Source: Arthrobacter sp. zg-Y919 | GTDB taxonomy: Bacteria > Actinomycetota > Actinomycetes > Actinomycetales > Micrococcaceae | Direction of reading: 5' to 3' | Length of the DNA stretch: 64,000 bases | Assembly (NCBI RefSeq): GCF_030142045.1 | Contig: NZ_CP126242.1 | Location: 2,232,001 to 2,296,000 of the forward strand | In this document: positions 43,465 through 52,398 of the stretch, piece by piece | How the letters are laid out: every line of letters starts with the position of its first letter | Position numbering within the stretch: the first letter of the stretch is position 1 | Position numbers and translations under genes: made by a program | Notes under the pieces: model-generated | What the model saw: the letters and a program-made list of their open reading frames with translations, nothing else | Told to the model about the DNA's origin: nothing | Database searches by the model: none

Positions 43465-44526
43465 TTACGGCTCCACGGAGTGAATAAGTTCAACCACCCG
43501 CGTCAGGACACTGGCGTCGGTTTCCGGCGGCACCCCATGGCCCAGGTTCACCACATGGCCGGGGGCGGCTGCGCCGGCGGCGAGGACCTCACGGACGTGG
43601 GCTTCCAGGACGTCCCACGGTGCGCTGAGCAGCGCCGGATCGATGTTGCCCTGCAGCGGCGTCGTACCGCCGAGGCGGCGGTTGGCCTCATCAAGGGGCA
43701 GGCGGTAGTCCACGCCGACAACGTCCACACCGACGTCGCGCATGGCCACCAGCAGCTCGGAGGTGCCGGTGCCGAAATGCACCAGCGGCGCGCCAAGGCC
43801 GCGGACGTGGTCCAGGGCACGGGAGGAGGCAGGTGCCACGTGCTTGACGTAGTCGGCCAGGCCCAGGGAGCCGGCCCAGGAATCGAAGAGCTGCCCGGCG
43901 CTGGCGCCCGCTTCCAGCTGCGCACGCAGGAACATGCCGGAGGCATCCGCGGCCCAGGCGGTCAGTGCCTGCCACGCATCCGGATCCGCGTGCATCATGG
44001 TGCGGGGGCCGAGGTGGTCACGGGAGGGTTTGCCCTCCACCATGTAGGCCGCCAACGTGAATGGCGCACCGGCGAAGCCGATCAGCGGCTTGGAGCCGAG
44101 CTCGGCCACGGTCAGCCGGACCGCTTCACGGATGGGTTCCAGCGCTTCTTCGGTCAGCCGCGGCAGGGCGGCGACGTCGGCGGCGGTCCGCACCGGGCTG
44201 CCCAGTACGGGCCCGACGCCGGGAACAATATCCACGTCCACACCCGCAAGTTTCAGTGGAATGACAATGTCGGAGAAGAAGATGCCGGCATCCACGTCGT
44301 GGCGGCGCACGGGCTGCAGGGTAATCTCCGCCGCCAGTTCCGGGCGGAGGCAGGATTCGAGCATGCCGATCCCCTGCCGGGCCTTGAGGTACTCGGGCAG
44401 GGACCGGCCCGCCTGGCGCATGAACCATACCGGGCGGCGGGTGGGGGTGCCGCCCCGGTACGCGGTGATGAGGGGCGAATCGGCCGTGCGGCCATCCAGC
44501 AGCGGGTGAGTGGCGCTAAGAGTCAT
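43465..44526 (-). CDS. hemE: uroporphyrinogen III decarboxylase
   Basis: A 353-residue enzyme that removes four carboxyl groups from uroporphyrinogen III to give coproporphyrinogen III. PVWFMRQAGRSLPEYL, which holds the substrate-binding Arg residues and is the best family signature, lies at about 31-46; FAGAPFTLAAYMVEG and FGTGTSELL follow. The length is normal. It is the first gene of the minus-strand heme cluster and is divergent from hemA, with 144 bases between them that should hold both promoters. Confidence 0.96.
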   Translation of the reverse strand: MTLSATHPLLDGRTADSPLITAYRGGTPTRRPVWFMRQAGRSLPEYLKARQGIGMLESCLRPELAAEITLQPVRRHDVDAGIFFSDIVIPLKLAGVDVDIVPGVGPVLGSPVRTAADVAALPRLTEEALEPIREAVRLTVAELGSKPLIGFAGAPFTLAAYMVEGKPSRDHLGPRTMMHADPDAWQALTAWAADASGMFLRAQLEAGASAGQLFDSWAGSLGLADYVKHVAPASSRALDHVRGLGAPLVHFGTGTSELLVAMRDVGVDVVGVDYRLPLDEANRRLGGTTPLQGNIDPALLSAPWDVLEAHVREVLAAGAAAPGHVVNLGHGVPPETDASVLTRVVELIHSVEP

Positions 44527-44630
44527 ACCTTGATTCTCTCCAAAATCCCGGGCAATCGATAACCGGCGCCTTTTCGGCTGCCGCGGTGGCGCTTCTCACA
44601 GCTTTAAAGAGGTAATTCCGGCCGGGCCGA

Positions 44631-44671
44631 TTGAAGGTATCCTCCCGGGCGTGGCTACTATTGACCTACTG
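44631..44671 (+). promoter_or_regulatory. hemA promoter with probably leaderless start
   Basis: TTGAAG (44631-44636) and TACTAT (44656-44661) with a 19-base spacer point to a start of transcription at or next to the GTG start codon at 44671. No ribosome site is visible before that codon, which supports leaderless translation, a common arrangement in actinobacteria. Confidence 0.45.
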
Positions 44672-45996
44672 TGGTTCTACTTTCCCTCATTGCTACGCAC
44701 ACCGACGTAGACCTGGAGACTGTCGCCCGGCTGAGCGCCGGCGCATCCGAGGTCTCGTCTTCGCTGGTCGATTCCGGAACCGCCGTCTCCGGCTCCGTGG
44801 TCCTCGCTACCTGCAACCGGCTGGAGGTGTATTGCGAAACCCCCTCTGATGCCGATATTGAAGCCGCGCGTTCCGCCGTTGTCGCGGAGATCAGCCGGCA
44901 CTCCGGCATGAGCGAGGAGCAGGTGTCCCGCTCCTTTGCCACCAACACCGGTGAATCCGTTCCCCAGCACCTGTTTGCCGTCGGCGCCGGACTGGATTCG
45001 GCCGTGGTGGGCGAACGGGAAATTGCGGGCCAGGTACGCCGGGCCCTAATCGAAGCCCAGGAAAGCGGAACCGCCAGCGGCGGCCTCACCCGCTTATTCC
45101 AAACTGCATCCCGCACCGCCAAGGACGTCGGTGCCCTCACAGCCCTCGGTAAACGGGGGCTTTCCATTGTGTCGGTTGCCCTGGGCCTGGCAACGGATCT
45201 GTCCGAAGCCCGGGACTGGTCCCGGAAGTCGGTAGTGGTTTTCGGCACCGGCGCCTACGCCGGTGCCACCATGGCCCTGCTCAAGGAGCGCGGCTGCACC
45301 GACATCAGCGTCTATTCGTCCTCGAACCGGGCCGGGTCCTTCACTGCCTCACGCGGCGGGACACCCTTGACCCGTGAGTCCCTGCCCGCCGCCCTGAAGC
45401 GGGCCGACGTCGTCATCGGCTGCAGCGGCAGCGACAGCCAGGTCAGCGCCGAAGATGTCCGCCGCGTCCGCGAGGCCGCCGGCAAGCCGCTGATCATCAT
45501 CGACCTTGCCCTGACGCATGACTTCGATCCGGAGGTCCGGGAAATCGACGGCGTCGAGCTGATCACCCTCGAGTCTGTCCGCCTGGCCGCACCGGCCGAG
45601 CAGGCCGAGTCGCTGAAGCAGGCGAGCACCATCGTGGCCGACGCCGCCCGGAACTTCTCCAAGCAGCAGCTCAGCCGCGAGATGGATTCCGCCATCGTCG
45701 CCCTGCGCCGGCACACCCTGGATGTCCTGGAATCGGAGCTGGACAAGGTCCGTGCCCAGCACGGCTGTACCGGTGCCGCCCAGGAAGTGGAGTTCGCCAT
45801 GCGCCGGATGGTTAAGCAGCTGCTCCATGTCCCCACCGTGCGCGCCCGCGAGCTGGCCGCCAGCGGCCAGCAGGAAGAATACATCCGGGGCCTGGAGGCC
45901 CTGTACGGCATCACCGTGGAGCGCGGCGAGGCCGCCCCCGTCAAGGACGGCGGCCCCACCCCCGGTGAGGACGACGCCGAGCCGAAGTCCGCGTAG
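44671..45996 (+). CDS. hemA: glutamyl-tRNA reductase
   Basis: A 441-residue NADPH-dependent enzyme that reduces glutamyl-tRNA to glutamate-1-semialdehyde, the first committed step of heme synthesis. The catalytic Cys is in [30 protein letters not shown] and the NADPH-binding [16 protein letters not shown] follow, and the C-terminal dimer domain has [14 protein letters not shown]. The last 25 residues are acidic and not typical. It starts with GTG and reads away from hemE. In many bacteria HemA is the control point of the pathway, through heme-dependent turnover. Confidence 0.96.
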   Translation: MVLLSLIATHTDVDLETVARLSAGASEVSSSLVDSGTAVSGSVVLATCNRLEVYCETPSDADIEAARSAVVAEISRHSGMSEEQVSRSFATNTGESVPQHLFAVGAGLDSAVVGEREIAGQVRRALIEAQESGTASGGLTRLFQTASRTAKDVGALTALGKRGLSIVSVALGLATDLSEARDWSRKSVVVFGTGAYAGATMALLKERGCTDISVYSSSNRAGSFTASRGGTPLTRESLPAALKRADVVIGCSGSDSQVSAEDVRRVREAAGKPLIIIDLALTHDFDPEVREIDGVELITLESVRLAAPAEQAESLKQASTIVADAARNFSKQQLSREMDSAIVALRRHTLDVLESELDKVRAQHGCTGAAQEVEFAMRRMVKQLLHVPTVRARELAASGQQEEYIRGLEALYGITVERGEAAPVKDGGPTPGEDDAEPKSA

Positions 45997-46015
45997 GGGC
46001 TTACGCGCAGGCAGC

Positions 46016-47206
46016 TCAGTAGAGCGGCTTCTCCGGTTCCACCCGGCGTACCCATTCCAGGATTCCGCCGGTGACGTTGTAAACCTGCGGATAGCCGGCA
46101 CGGCGCAGATAGGCGGCGACCTCCGCCGACCGCACGCCCGATTTGCAGTGCACATACACGGGCCGGTCCCGGTCAGGCCGGAACTCCCCCGCCAGGACTG
46201 AAGCGCGCGGGGCCAGCCGGGCGCCGTCGATACGCACAATCTCGTATTCGCCCGGTTCGCGGACGTCCAGCAGGTCGAATTCCCGTGCTCCGGCGGCGCG
46301 TTCGGCCAGGAGGTCCCGCAGCTCTGCCACGTCCACTTCCGCTCCTGCCGGTGCAGGTTCAGCCGGGGTCAGGCCGCAGAAGGCCTGGTAGTCGCTCAAC
46401 TCCGTCACCGGAACAGCGTCCGGATCCCGCCGGACCCGAAGTTCCCGCCAGCTCATTTCCAGGGCGTTGAAGACCAGGACCCGGCCCAGCAGGGTGCGGC
46501 CTGTCCCGGTAATGAGCTTGATGGCCTCATTGACCATGACCGAACCGATCTGCCCGCAGAGCACACCCAGCACACCGCCCTCCGCGCAGGAAGGCACCGA
46601 TCCGGCCGGAGGCGCCTGCGGGAAGAGATCCCGGTAGGTGGGTCCGTGTTTGCCCCAGAACACGCTGACCTGCCCGTCGTAGCGGAGGATCGAGCCCCAC
46701 ACGTACGGCTTGCCCAGAATTTCCGCGGCGTCGTTCACCATGTAGCGGGTGGCGAAATTGTCGGTGCCGTCCACAATCAGGTCATATCCGGCGAAGATCT
46801 CCAAGACGTTGGAGTTGTCCAGCCGCTCCCGGTGCAGGACCACCTCGACATGCGGATTCAGTTCCGCCACGGACCGGGCCGCGGACTCGGCCTTCGGCGT
46901 GCCGACGTCGGATACCCCGTGAATCACCTGGCGCTGCAGGTTGGAGACGTCCACGACGTCGTCGTCCACAATTCCCAGCGTGCCCACTCCCGCGGCCGCC
47001 AGGTACAGCAGCGCCGGAGATCCGAGCCCGCCGGCTCCTACAACCAGCACGCGGGCATTCTTCAGCCGCCGCTGGGCGGTGGACCCGAAGCCGGGAATGA
47101 TCAGGTGCCGGGAGTAGCGTTCGGTTTCCTCGCGGGTAAGTTCAGGACCGGGCGCCACCAACGCAGGTAGTTCCCCTCCGGATACGGGTGCGCTTGCTAA
47201 GGTCAT
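46016..47206 (-). CDS. moeZ: MoeZ-type adenylyltransferase/sulfurtransferase (ThiF plus rhodanese)
   Basis: A 396-residue fusion of an E1-like domain and a rhodanese domain. The E1 part has RVLVVGAGGLGSPALLYL, DDDVVDVSNLQRQ and the catalytic Cys in VPSCAEGGVLG; the usual zinc CxxC pairs are absent, as in actinobacterial MoeZ. The rhodanese part (about 300-396) has the persulfide loop CKSGVRS. MoeZ-type proteins adenylate and sulfurate small sulfur carriers such as MoaD, ThiS or CysO for molybdopterin, thiamine and cysteine supply. I chose the ATG at 47206, with TTGGA upstream, over an in-frame TTG nine bases before. Convergent with hemA. Confidence 0.9.
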   Translation of the reverse strand: MTLASAPVSGGELPALVAPGPELTREETERYSRHLIIPGFGSTAQRRLKNARVLVVGAGGLGSPALLYLAAAGVGTLGIVDDDVVDVSNLQRQVIHGVSDVGTPKAESAARSVAELNPHVEVVLHRERLDNSNVLEIFAGYDLIVDGTDNFATRYMVNDAAEILGKPYVWGSILRYDGQVSVFWGKHGPTYRDLFPQAPPAGSVPSCAEGGVLGVLCGQIGSVMVNEAIKLITGTGRTLLGRVLVFNALEMSWRELRVRRDPDAVPVTELSDYQAFCGLTPAEPAPAGAEVDVAELRDLLAERAAGAREFDLLDVREPGEYEIVRIDGARLAPRASVLAGEFRPDRDRPVYVHCKSGVRSAEVAAYLRRAGYPQVYNVTGGILEWVRRVEPEKPLY

Positions 47207-47324
47207 GAAGTCCAATCTAAGCCACGGGTATGGCGGCGGACCTATCGGATCGAATACCCGCAGGTAAACTAAGGGTCATTGTCCGTGCAGCTCAAGCGCT
47301 CCGGAACTGTTGAGAGGTCCACCA

Positions 47325-47939
47325 GTGAGTAACCAGGCAGCCGGCAAACCGGTTCGACTCCCGCGGGAGGAACGCCGCCGGCAGCTGCTCAGCGCAGCGC
47401 AGGAGGTCTTTGTCAGCAACGGTTTCCATGGTGCGGCGATGGACGAGATCGCCGAAGCGGCCCACGTCAGCAAGCCCGTGCTGTACCAGCACTTCCCCGG
47501 CAAGCGGGAGCTGTACATGGCCCTGCTGGACAACCACCTGAACACCCTGACGGAGTTTCTGGGGACCGCGCTGAAGTCCACCACGGACAACAAGCTCCGC
47601 GTCCGCGAAACCATGCGTGCCTATTTCCGTTTCGTGGCGCAGGACAGCCAGGGGCACCGGATGGTTTTCGAATCCGATCTCACCAGCGACGCCGAGGTCA
47701 GTGCCCGCATTGAGGAATTCAATGCCCGCTTCGCCAACAGCATTGCCGGCGTCATTGCCGAAGACACCAAACTTTCCCACCATGAGGCCACCCTGCTGGG
47801 CCGGGCCCTCGCCGGAATGGCCCAGGTCAGTGCCCGCTACTGGCTGGAAACCGACGGTGACCTGGACATCGATGCGGCAAGCGAGCTGGTCTACCGTTTA
47901 GCTTGGCGCGGAATCAGCCGGTTCCCTAAGGAAATCTAG
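47325..47939 (+). CDS. TetR family transcriptional regulator
   Basis: A 204-residue regulator. The N-terminal helix-turn-helix (LLSAAQEVFVSNGFHGAAMD, EIAEAAHVSKPVLYQHFPGK) is unmistakably TetR. The C-terminal ligand domain has a conserved FRFVAQDSQGHRMVFESDL, found in a group of actinobacterial TetR proteins often beside DUF3107. The GTG at 47325 has GAGAGG upstream. No divergent target gene with a clear palindrome is seen; the nearest candidates are itself and the downstream DUF3107 gene. The inducer is unknown. Confidence 0.88.
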   Translation: MSNQAAGKPVRLPREERRRQLLSAAQEVFVSNGFHGAAMDEIAEAAHVSKPVLYQHFPGKRELYMALLDNHLNTLTEFLGTALKSTTDNKLRVRETMRAYFRFVAQDSQGHRMVFESDLTSDAEVSARIEEFNARFANSIAGVIAEDTKLSHHEATLLGRALAGMAQVSARYWLETDGDLDIDAASELVYRLAWRGISRFPKEI

Positions 47940-47985
47940 AGTAGATTTTTCGATAAGTTCGAAATCGTTAACAGGAGGCACCACG

Positions 47986-48210
47986 GTGGAAGTAAAAATC
48001 GGCATTCAGAATGTAGCCCGCGAGATTGTCTTCGAGTCCGGCCAGAGCGCCGATGAGGTTGCCGATGCGGTGGAGCAGTCCCTCGCCAGCGGCGCCCTGC
48101 TGCGGCTGAAGGACATCAAGGGCCGGCTGATCGTCGTTCCCGGTGCCTCCATCGGCTATGTCGAAATCGGTGCCGAGGAAGTCCGCCGGGTCGGCTTCGG
48201 GGCCCTCTAG
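47986..48210 (+). CDS. DUF3107 family small protein
   Basis: A 74-residue protein matching DUF3107 along its whole length (IGIQNVAREIVFESGQSADE, GASIGYVEIG). The family is confined to actinobacteria, is highly conserved and has no known function. The GTG start is preceded by AGGAGG at the right distance, one of the best ribosome sites in the window, so it is probably well expressed. It lies 46 bases after the TetR gene, suggesting an operon. Confidence 0.92.
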   Translation: MEVKIGIQNVAREIVFESGQSADEVADAVEQSLASGALLRLKDIKGRLIVVPGASIGYVEIGAEEVRRVGFGAL

Positions 48211-48215
48211 AGCGC

Positions 48216-48515
48216 ATGCTCAGCCTGATCCTGGTTACGTTGACCGCCGTCGCCGCGGGTTTCGCGGTCTGGGCCGCAGACCGCCATCGGGACCGGTACG
48301 GTGCCCTGCTGCTCCCCGGCATCTCGGTGGGCGCTGCGGTCCTCACCTGGACGGCACTCCAGGCCGCCGGAGCCGCTTCCTTTGAATCGGACTGGATCGG
48401 CTGGGTCATCCCCGCGGCGGTGGCCATCCTGGCGCCGCTGGTGGCGGTTGTGCCGATCGGGAACAGCCGGGCCAAGGCCGACACGGCGGAGTCTGAGCGC
48501 ATTCTGCGGATGTGA
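48216..48515 (+). CDS. small three-helix membrane protein
   Basis: A 99-residue protein with three hydrophobic segments (about 3-20, 30-50 and 62-82) and charged ends, including a C-terminal KADTAESERILRM. I do not recognise a named family, though similar proteins follow DUF3107 in related actinobacteria. It starts five bases after the DUF3107 stop and shares its codon use, so it is likely real and co-expressed. The terminator 48 bases downstream ends the TetR-DUF3107 operon. Confidence 0.75.
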   Translation: MLSLILVTLTAVAAGFAVWAADRHRDRYGALLLPGISVGAAVLTWTALQAAGAASFESDWIGWVIPAAVAILAPLVAVVPIGNSRAKADTAESERILRM

Positions 48516-48562
48516 TCCGGAAGGGCGCCCGGCAACTGGACTTTGGATATAACCGCGGATAG

Positions 48563-48600
48563 ACGAAAAGGGGCGGTGCTTCGGCACCGCCCCTTTTCGT
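48563..48600. terminator. strong bidirectional terminator
   Basis: A perfect 17-base-pair stem ACGAAAAGGGGCGGTGC/GCACCGCCCCTTTTCGT with a TTCG tetraloop and a run of T in the stem base on both strands. It separates the plus-strand TetR operon from the minus-strand ferritin-like gene. Confidence 0.94.
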
Positions 48601-48658
48601 GTCCCACTCCCCCGGCTTCCGGAACCTTTCCCGGGCCGAAGTGGCTCCGCCCAGGGAG

Positions 48659-49372
48659 TCAGGCGGTCAGACCGAGGAGGTTCATCCGCTTTGAATGGTT
48701 CCGGGTCAGCTGGGCCGTAAGCGACTTGATTTCAGCATCGACGGCACCCTGGCCGCCGTCGTCAACCAACCCGCTCAGGAAGGCCCGCTCCATCAGTACC
48801 CGCTGGGCCTGGGTCAGGGCCTCGCCCACCAGCCGCCGGCCCCAGAGGGCCAGCCTCGACGCGAGCCGCGGATCATCCGCCAGTGCCTCCCGCAGCCTGC
48901 CGAGCAGGATCTCGCCGGGCTGCTCCGTGGCCTTCAGGCCCTGGAACAGGCTGTTGGTATCGGCGTCCAGCCGTGATGCCACCGCGGAGTAGAAATCGTC
49001 GGAGATGGCGTCCGTGACATAGAACTTCATCAAGGACTCGTACCAGTCCGCCGGCCGGGTGCGGTCATGGAAGGCATCGACGGAGGACTGGAAGGGCCGC
49101 ATGGCCTCTTCCGGGTCCACGCCCATGCTGCTGAGCCGGGCGCAGATCAATTCGAAATGCGCATACTCGTGCACGGCCAGGCGCCCCAACGTGGCGCGGT
49201 CGTGAAGCGTGGGCGAGAACCGGGCATCGGAAGACATGCGCTCAAAAGCCGAGAGTTCACCGTAGGCGATGGCCCCGAAGAGGTCCGTGAGGAACCGGTG
49301 GTAGGTGTCGCCGTCGTGCTGTGCAGCCGCGCCGGAAGCGGCCGGATTATCCGTTTGGTGCCCGTTAGTCAT
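48659..49372 (-). CDS. ferritin-like di-iron protein (MiaE_2-like)
   Basis: A 237-residue all-helical protein. Metal-ligand motifs are spaced as in ferritin-like di-iron proteins: Glu in FGAIAYGELSAFERM, then HEYAHFE (ExxH-type), later EALTQAQRVLMERAF. The family (MiaE_2, actinobacterial ferritin-like fold protein) is related to tRNA-2-methylthio-N6-adenosine hydroxylase, but a tRNA role has not been shown for it. The start ATG at 49372 lies at the left edge of the long leader of the DEAD-box helicase. It is a single gene with its own terminator. Iron handling or an oxygenase activity are both possible. Confidence 0.75.
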   Translation of the reverse strand: MTNGHQTDNPAASGAAAQHDGDTYHRFLTDLFGAIAYGELSAFERMSSDARFSPTLHDRATLGRLAVHEYAHFELICARLSSMGVDPEEAMRPFQSSVDAFHDRTRPADWYESLMKFYVTDAISDDFYSAVASRLDADTNSLFQGLKATEQPGEILLGRLREALADDPRLASRLALWGRRLVGEALTQAQRVLMERAFLSGLVDDGGQGAVDAEIKSLTAQLTRNHSKRMNLLGLTA

Positions 49373-49726
49373 ACCCGCCAGCGTACCTTCCGGCGTCGCG
49401 GTGGACCGCGCCGTGGTCCCGGATGCGCGGCGATCAGCGCCGTGCGGGTAGACTGGGAAAGTAGTAACTGGATGCCCGGTCGTCTGTCATGTGATTTGTT
49501 GTAATTGTCATTTGAAGTAGTTGTATTGACCAGACCCGCAAACCCTACGCGATCTTGAATTTTCGGCCGCCGCTGTGGCCAATGGAGCACAGGCGGCCCG
49601 CAGTTGTTAGCCCGCGATCGGCTTCCGCTGGACGCACCGTGTGCGTGCCATCCGCTCCGGGATGGGCTGTAACAGCCACTCGTCGAGCCTGGCGCCCCCG
49701 CGCTGCCTAAACTGAACGGTATTTAA
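49373..49726 (+). other. 354-base intergenic region, probable long leader of the DEAD-box helicase gene
   Basis: No gene is visible. It must hold the divergent promoters of the ferritin-like gene and the helicase. The AT-rich stretch at about 49490-49530 is the best promoter zone. From 49560 on, the DNA is rich in inverted repeats, for example CGGCCGCC (49563) with GGCGGCCCG (49592), so a transcript starting near 49535 would carry a structured leader of nearly 190 bases. Long leaders are common for cold-induced DEAD-box helicases. No riboswitch class is recognised. Confidence 0.35.
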
Positions 49727-51427
49727 TTGAACACTGAACTTTCCCAGGTTGATGACGATCGTCACCTCACAGCCGATGACAGCACCGAAGAACTGCAGGT
49801 TGCCGACACCCTGGCCGTCAAGGCCGAGGCTGCGGAAATCCCCGAACTGACCTTCGCCGATTTCGGCGTCCGCGCCGACATCGTCGAGTCCCTCGCCGAC
49901 GCCGGCATCACCCACCCCTTCCCCATCCAGTCGATGACCCTGCCCGTGGCCCTCAGCGGCCACGACATCATCGGCCAGGCGAAGACCGGTACGGGTAAGA
50001 CCCTCGGCTTCGGCATTCCCGCGCTGCAGCGCGTGGTGGGCCCGGAAGATAAGGGCTACGCCGAACTCGCCGTGCCCGGCGCACCGCAGGCCCTGATCGT
50101 GGTCCCCACCCGTGAACTGGCAGTCCAGGTGGCGGGCGACCTCACCACGGCTGCGCGGCGCCGCGGCGCCCGCATCGTCACGATCTACGGCGGCCGCGCC
50201 TACGAGCCGCAGACCGAGGCCCTGGCCGCCGGCGTCGAAATTGTGGTCGGCACCCCGGGCCGCCTGATCGACCTTTACAACAAGAAGCATCTCTCGCTGA
50301 AGAACGTGCGGATCGTGGTCCTCGACGAGGCCGACGAGATGCTGGACCTCGGGTTCCTGCCCGACGTCGAAACGCTGATGGCTGCCACGCCCACCGTGCG
50401 CCAGACCCTGCTGTTCTCGGCCACCATGCCCGGCGCCGTCGTTTCCATGGCCCGCCGCTACATGACCAAGCCCACCCACATCCGGGCCGCTGATCCCGAC
50501 GACGAGGGCCTGACGAAGAAGGACATCCGCCAGGTGGTCTACCGGGCGCACAACCTCGACAAGAGCGAAGTCGTGGCCCGCATCCTGCAGTCCCGCGGAC
50601 GCGGCCGCACCATCATCTTCACCAAGACCAAGCGCACCGCCGCGAAGCTGTCCGAGGAACTGGTGGACCGCGGTTTCGCCGTGGCCGCAATGCACGGCGA
50701 CCTGGGCCAGGGTGCCCGCGAACAGGCCATGCGCGCCTTCCGCAATGAAAAGGTGGACGTCCTGGTGGCCACCGACGTCGCCGCCCGCGGCATCGACGTC
50801 GACGACGTCACCCATGTGATCAATTACCAGTGCCCCGAAGACGAGAAGACCTACCTGCACCGGGTGGGCCGCACCGGCCGCGCCGGGAACAAGGGCACCG
50901 CCGTTACCTTCGTGGACTGGGACGATGTTCCCCGCTGGGGCCTGATCAACAAGGCCCTGGGCCTGGACCAGGCGGAGCCGGTGGAAACCTACTCCTCCTC
51001 CCCGCACCTGTACACGGACCTGGATATCCCCGAAGGCACCAAGGGACGCCTGCCCCGCAACAAGCGCACCCACGCCGGCATCGATGCGGAGAAGATCGAA
51101 GACCTCGGCGAGACCGGCAAGTCCGGCGGCCGCGGCACCTCCTCCTCCCGCGACGGCGGCCGTTCCGGTTCCAGCCGGGATGCCGGATCCCGCGGCGGTA
51201 ACGCCCGCAGCGGCTCCCGCGACGGATCCCGCGACGGATCCCGGCGCGGCACCTCCCGTTCGGGCGGAGACCGTCCCGCTGAAGTGCGGACCCCGGAATC
51301 CCGTCCGGCGGAAACCCGTGCCGCGGCACCCGCCGCGGACGGTGCCGCCACGGACCGCCCGCGCCGCAGCAGGACCCGCCGCCGCAACGGCGAGGTTGTT
51401 CCCAAGACCAGCCCGGCCGCTGAATAG
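49727..51427 (+). CDS. DEAD-box RNA helicase
   Basis: A 566-residue RNA helicase with all core motifs: Q-motif FPIQSM, Walker A AKTGTGKT (85-92), PTRELAVQV, DEAD in VVLDEADEML, LFSATMPG, and HRVGRTGRAG. The C-terminal 130 residues are a basic Arg/Gly/Ser-rich tail with RGG-like units, used for RNA binding, ending in RRRNGE. The layout is that of CshA/DeaD-type cold-shock or RNA-decay helicases. It starts with TTG at 49727 and has no clear ribosome site; a later start is possible but would cut an acidic leader that homologues keep. The methyltransferase gene follows 18 bases after the stop. Confidence 0.9.
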   Translation: MNTELSQVDDDRHLTADDSTEELQVADTLAVKAEAAEIPELTFADFGVRADIVESLADAGITHPFPIQSMTLPVALSGHDIIGQAKTGTGKTLGFGIPALQRVVGPEDKGYAELAVPGAPQALIVVPTRELAVQVAGDLTTAARRRGARIVTIYGGRAYEPQTEALAAGVEIVVGTPGRLIDLYNKKHLSLKNVRIVVLDEADEMLDLGFLPDVETLMAATPTVRQTLLFSATMPGAVVSMARRYMTKPTHIRAADPDDEGLTKKDIRQVVYRAHNLDKSEVVARILQSRGRGRTIIFTKTKRTAAKLSEELVDRGFAVAAMHGDLGQGAREQAMRAFRNEKVDVLVATDVAARGIDVDDVTHVINYQCPEDEKTYLHRVGRTGRAGNKGTAVTFVDWDDVPRWGLINKALGLDQAEPVETYSSSPHLYTDLDIPEGTKGRLPRNKRTHAGIDAEKIEDLGETGKSGGRGTSSSRDGGRSGSSRDAGSRGGNARSGSRDGSRDGSRRGTSRSGGDRPAEVRTPESRPAETRAAAPAADGAATDRPRRSRTRRRNGEVVPKTSPAAE

Positions 51428-51445
51428 CGCGACCGTAGGCCGGCA

Positions 51446-52342
51446 ATGAGCACCCCTTCGTGGACGCCGGACGGCGGGTCGCTGGTGGTACACGCGGATA
51501 ACGCGGAGTACCTCCCGACCCTGCCGGACGGCTCCTTCACCATGATTTACGTTGACCCGCCCTTCAACACAGGCAGGTCCCAGCGCCGCCAGCAGACCAC
51601 AATGGTCCGCAGCGCGGACGGCAGCGGCGACCGGATCGGTTTCAAGGGCCGCAGCTACAGCACGGTCAAGGGGCTGCTTTCGAGCTACGACGACGCCTTC
51701 GAAGACTACTGGGCGTTCCTGGAGCCCCGGCTCGCGCAGGCCTGGCGGCTGCTGGCCGACGACGGCACGCTGTACGTGCACCTCGATTACCGTGAGGTGC
51801 ACTATGCCAAGGTGATGCTGGACGCCTTGTTCGGCCGGGACTGTTTCCTGAACGAAATCATCTGGGCGTATGACTACGGCGGCCGCGCGAAGAACCGCTG
51901 GCCGGCCAAGCACGACAACATCCTGGTTTATGTCAAAAACCCGGATAAGTACCACTTCGACAATGCCGAGGTGGACCGGGAACCCTATATGGCCCCGGGC
52001 CTGGTGACACCCGAAAAGGTGGCACTGGGAAAGCTGCCCACCGATGTCTGGTGGCACACCATCGTCTCCCCCACCGGCCGGGAAAAAACCGGGTATCCCA
52101 CGCAGAAACCCGAGGGGCTGCTGCGCCGGGCGGTCGCTGCCAGCAGCCGCGAGGGCGACTGGGTCCTGGACTTCTTTGCCGGGTCGGGCACGCTGGGAGC
52201 GGTGGCAGCCAAGCTGGGCCGCCGCTTCGTCTGCGTGGACGCCAACCCGCAGGCTATCGACGTTATGGCCCGCCGGCTCGGTTCCGCGGCAACCGTGGTC
52301 TCCACCGAAACGGAATCACCGCTGCCCGCCGCCGGGGCGTAG
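51446..52342 (+). CDS. orphan DNA N6-adenine/N4-cytosine methyltransferase (beta class)
   Basis: A 298-residue site-specific DNA methyltransferase. Motif IV DPPF (in IYVDPPFNTG, 37-40) comes before motif I (VLDFFAGSGTLGAVA), the order of beta-class enzymes such as type III Mod. TGYPTQKPEGLLRRAV is the conserved segment before motif I. No restriction endonuclease or type III Res gene lies nearby, so it is an orphan, likely used for regulation or repair rather than defence. It lies 18 bases downstream of the DEAD-box helicase gene in the same direction and probably shares its transcript. The target sequence cannot be predicted. Confidence 0.9.
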   Translation: MSTPSWTPDGGSLVVHADNAEYLPTLPDGSFTMIYVDPPFNTGRSQRRQQTTMVRSADGSGDRIGFKGRSYSTVKGLLSSYDDAFEDYWAFLEPRLAQAWRLLADDGTLYVHLDYREVHYAKVMLDALFGRDCFLNEIIWAYDYGGRAKNRWPAKHDNILVYVKNPDKYHFDNAEVDREPYMAPGLVTPEKVALGKLPTDVWWHTIVSPTGREKTGYPTQKPEGLLRRAVAASSREGDWVLDFFAGSGTLGAVAAKLGRRFVCVDANPQAIDVMARRLGSAATVVSTETESPLPAAGA

Positions 52343-52350
52343 GTTTTATC

Positions 52351-52385
52351 CGGGTCCGGACCTTCGGGTCCGGGCCCGGGCTTTT
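52351..52385 (+). terminator. terminator after the methyltransferase gene
   Basis: A 12-base-pair GC-rich stem with one G-T pair (52351-52362 with 52367-52378) and a TTCG tetraloop, followed by GGCTTTT. It lies between convergent genes. A third copy of GGGTCCGGGC (52386-52395) offers an alternative pairing. Confidence 0.85.
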
Positions 52386-52398
52386 GGGTCCGGGCTTC

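Noticed and set aside
47345..47375. GGTTCGACTCC resembling a tRNA T-loop
   Set aside because: It encodes KPVRLPREE of the TetR regulator and no acceptor, D or anticodon arms are nearby.
49607..52057. Minus-strand open frame of 816 codons
   Set aside because: Runs antisense to the DEAD-box helicase and methyltransferase genes. Its translation is His/Gly/Val-rich, without domain motifs, as expected for a shadow in GC-rich DNA.
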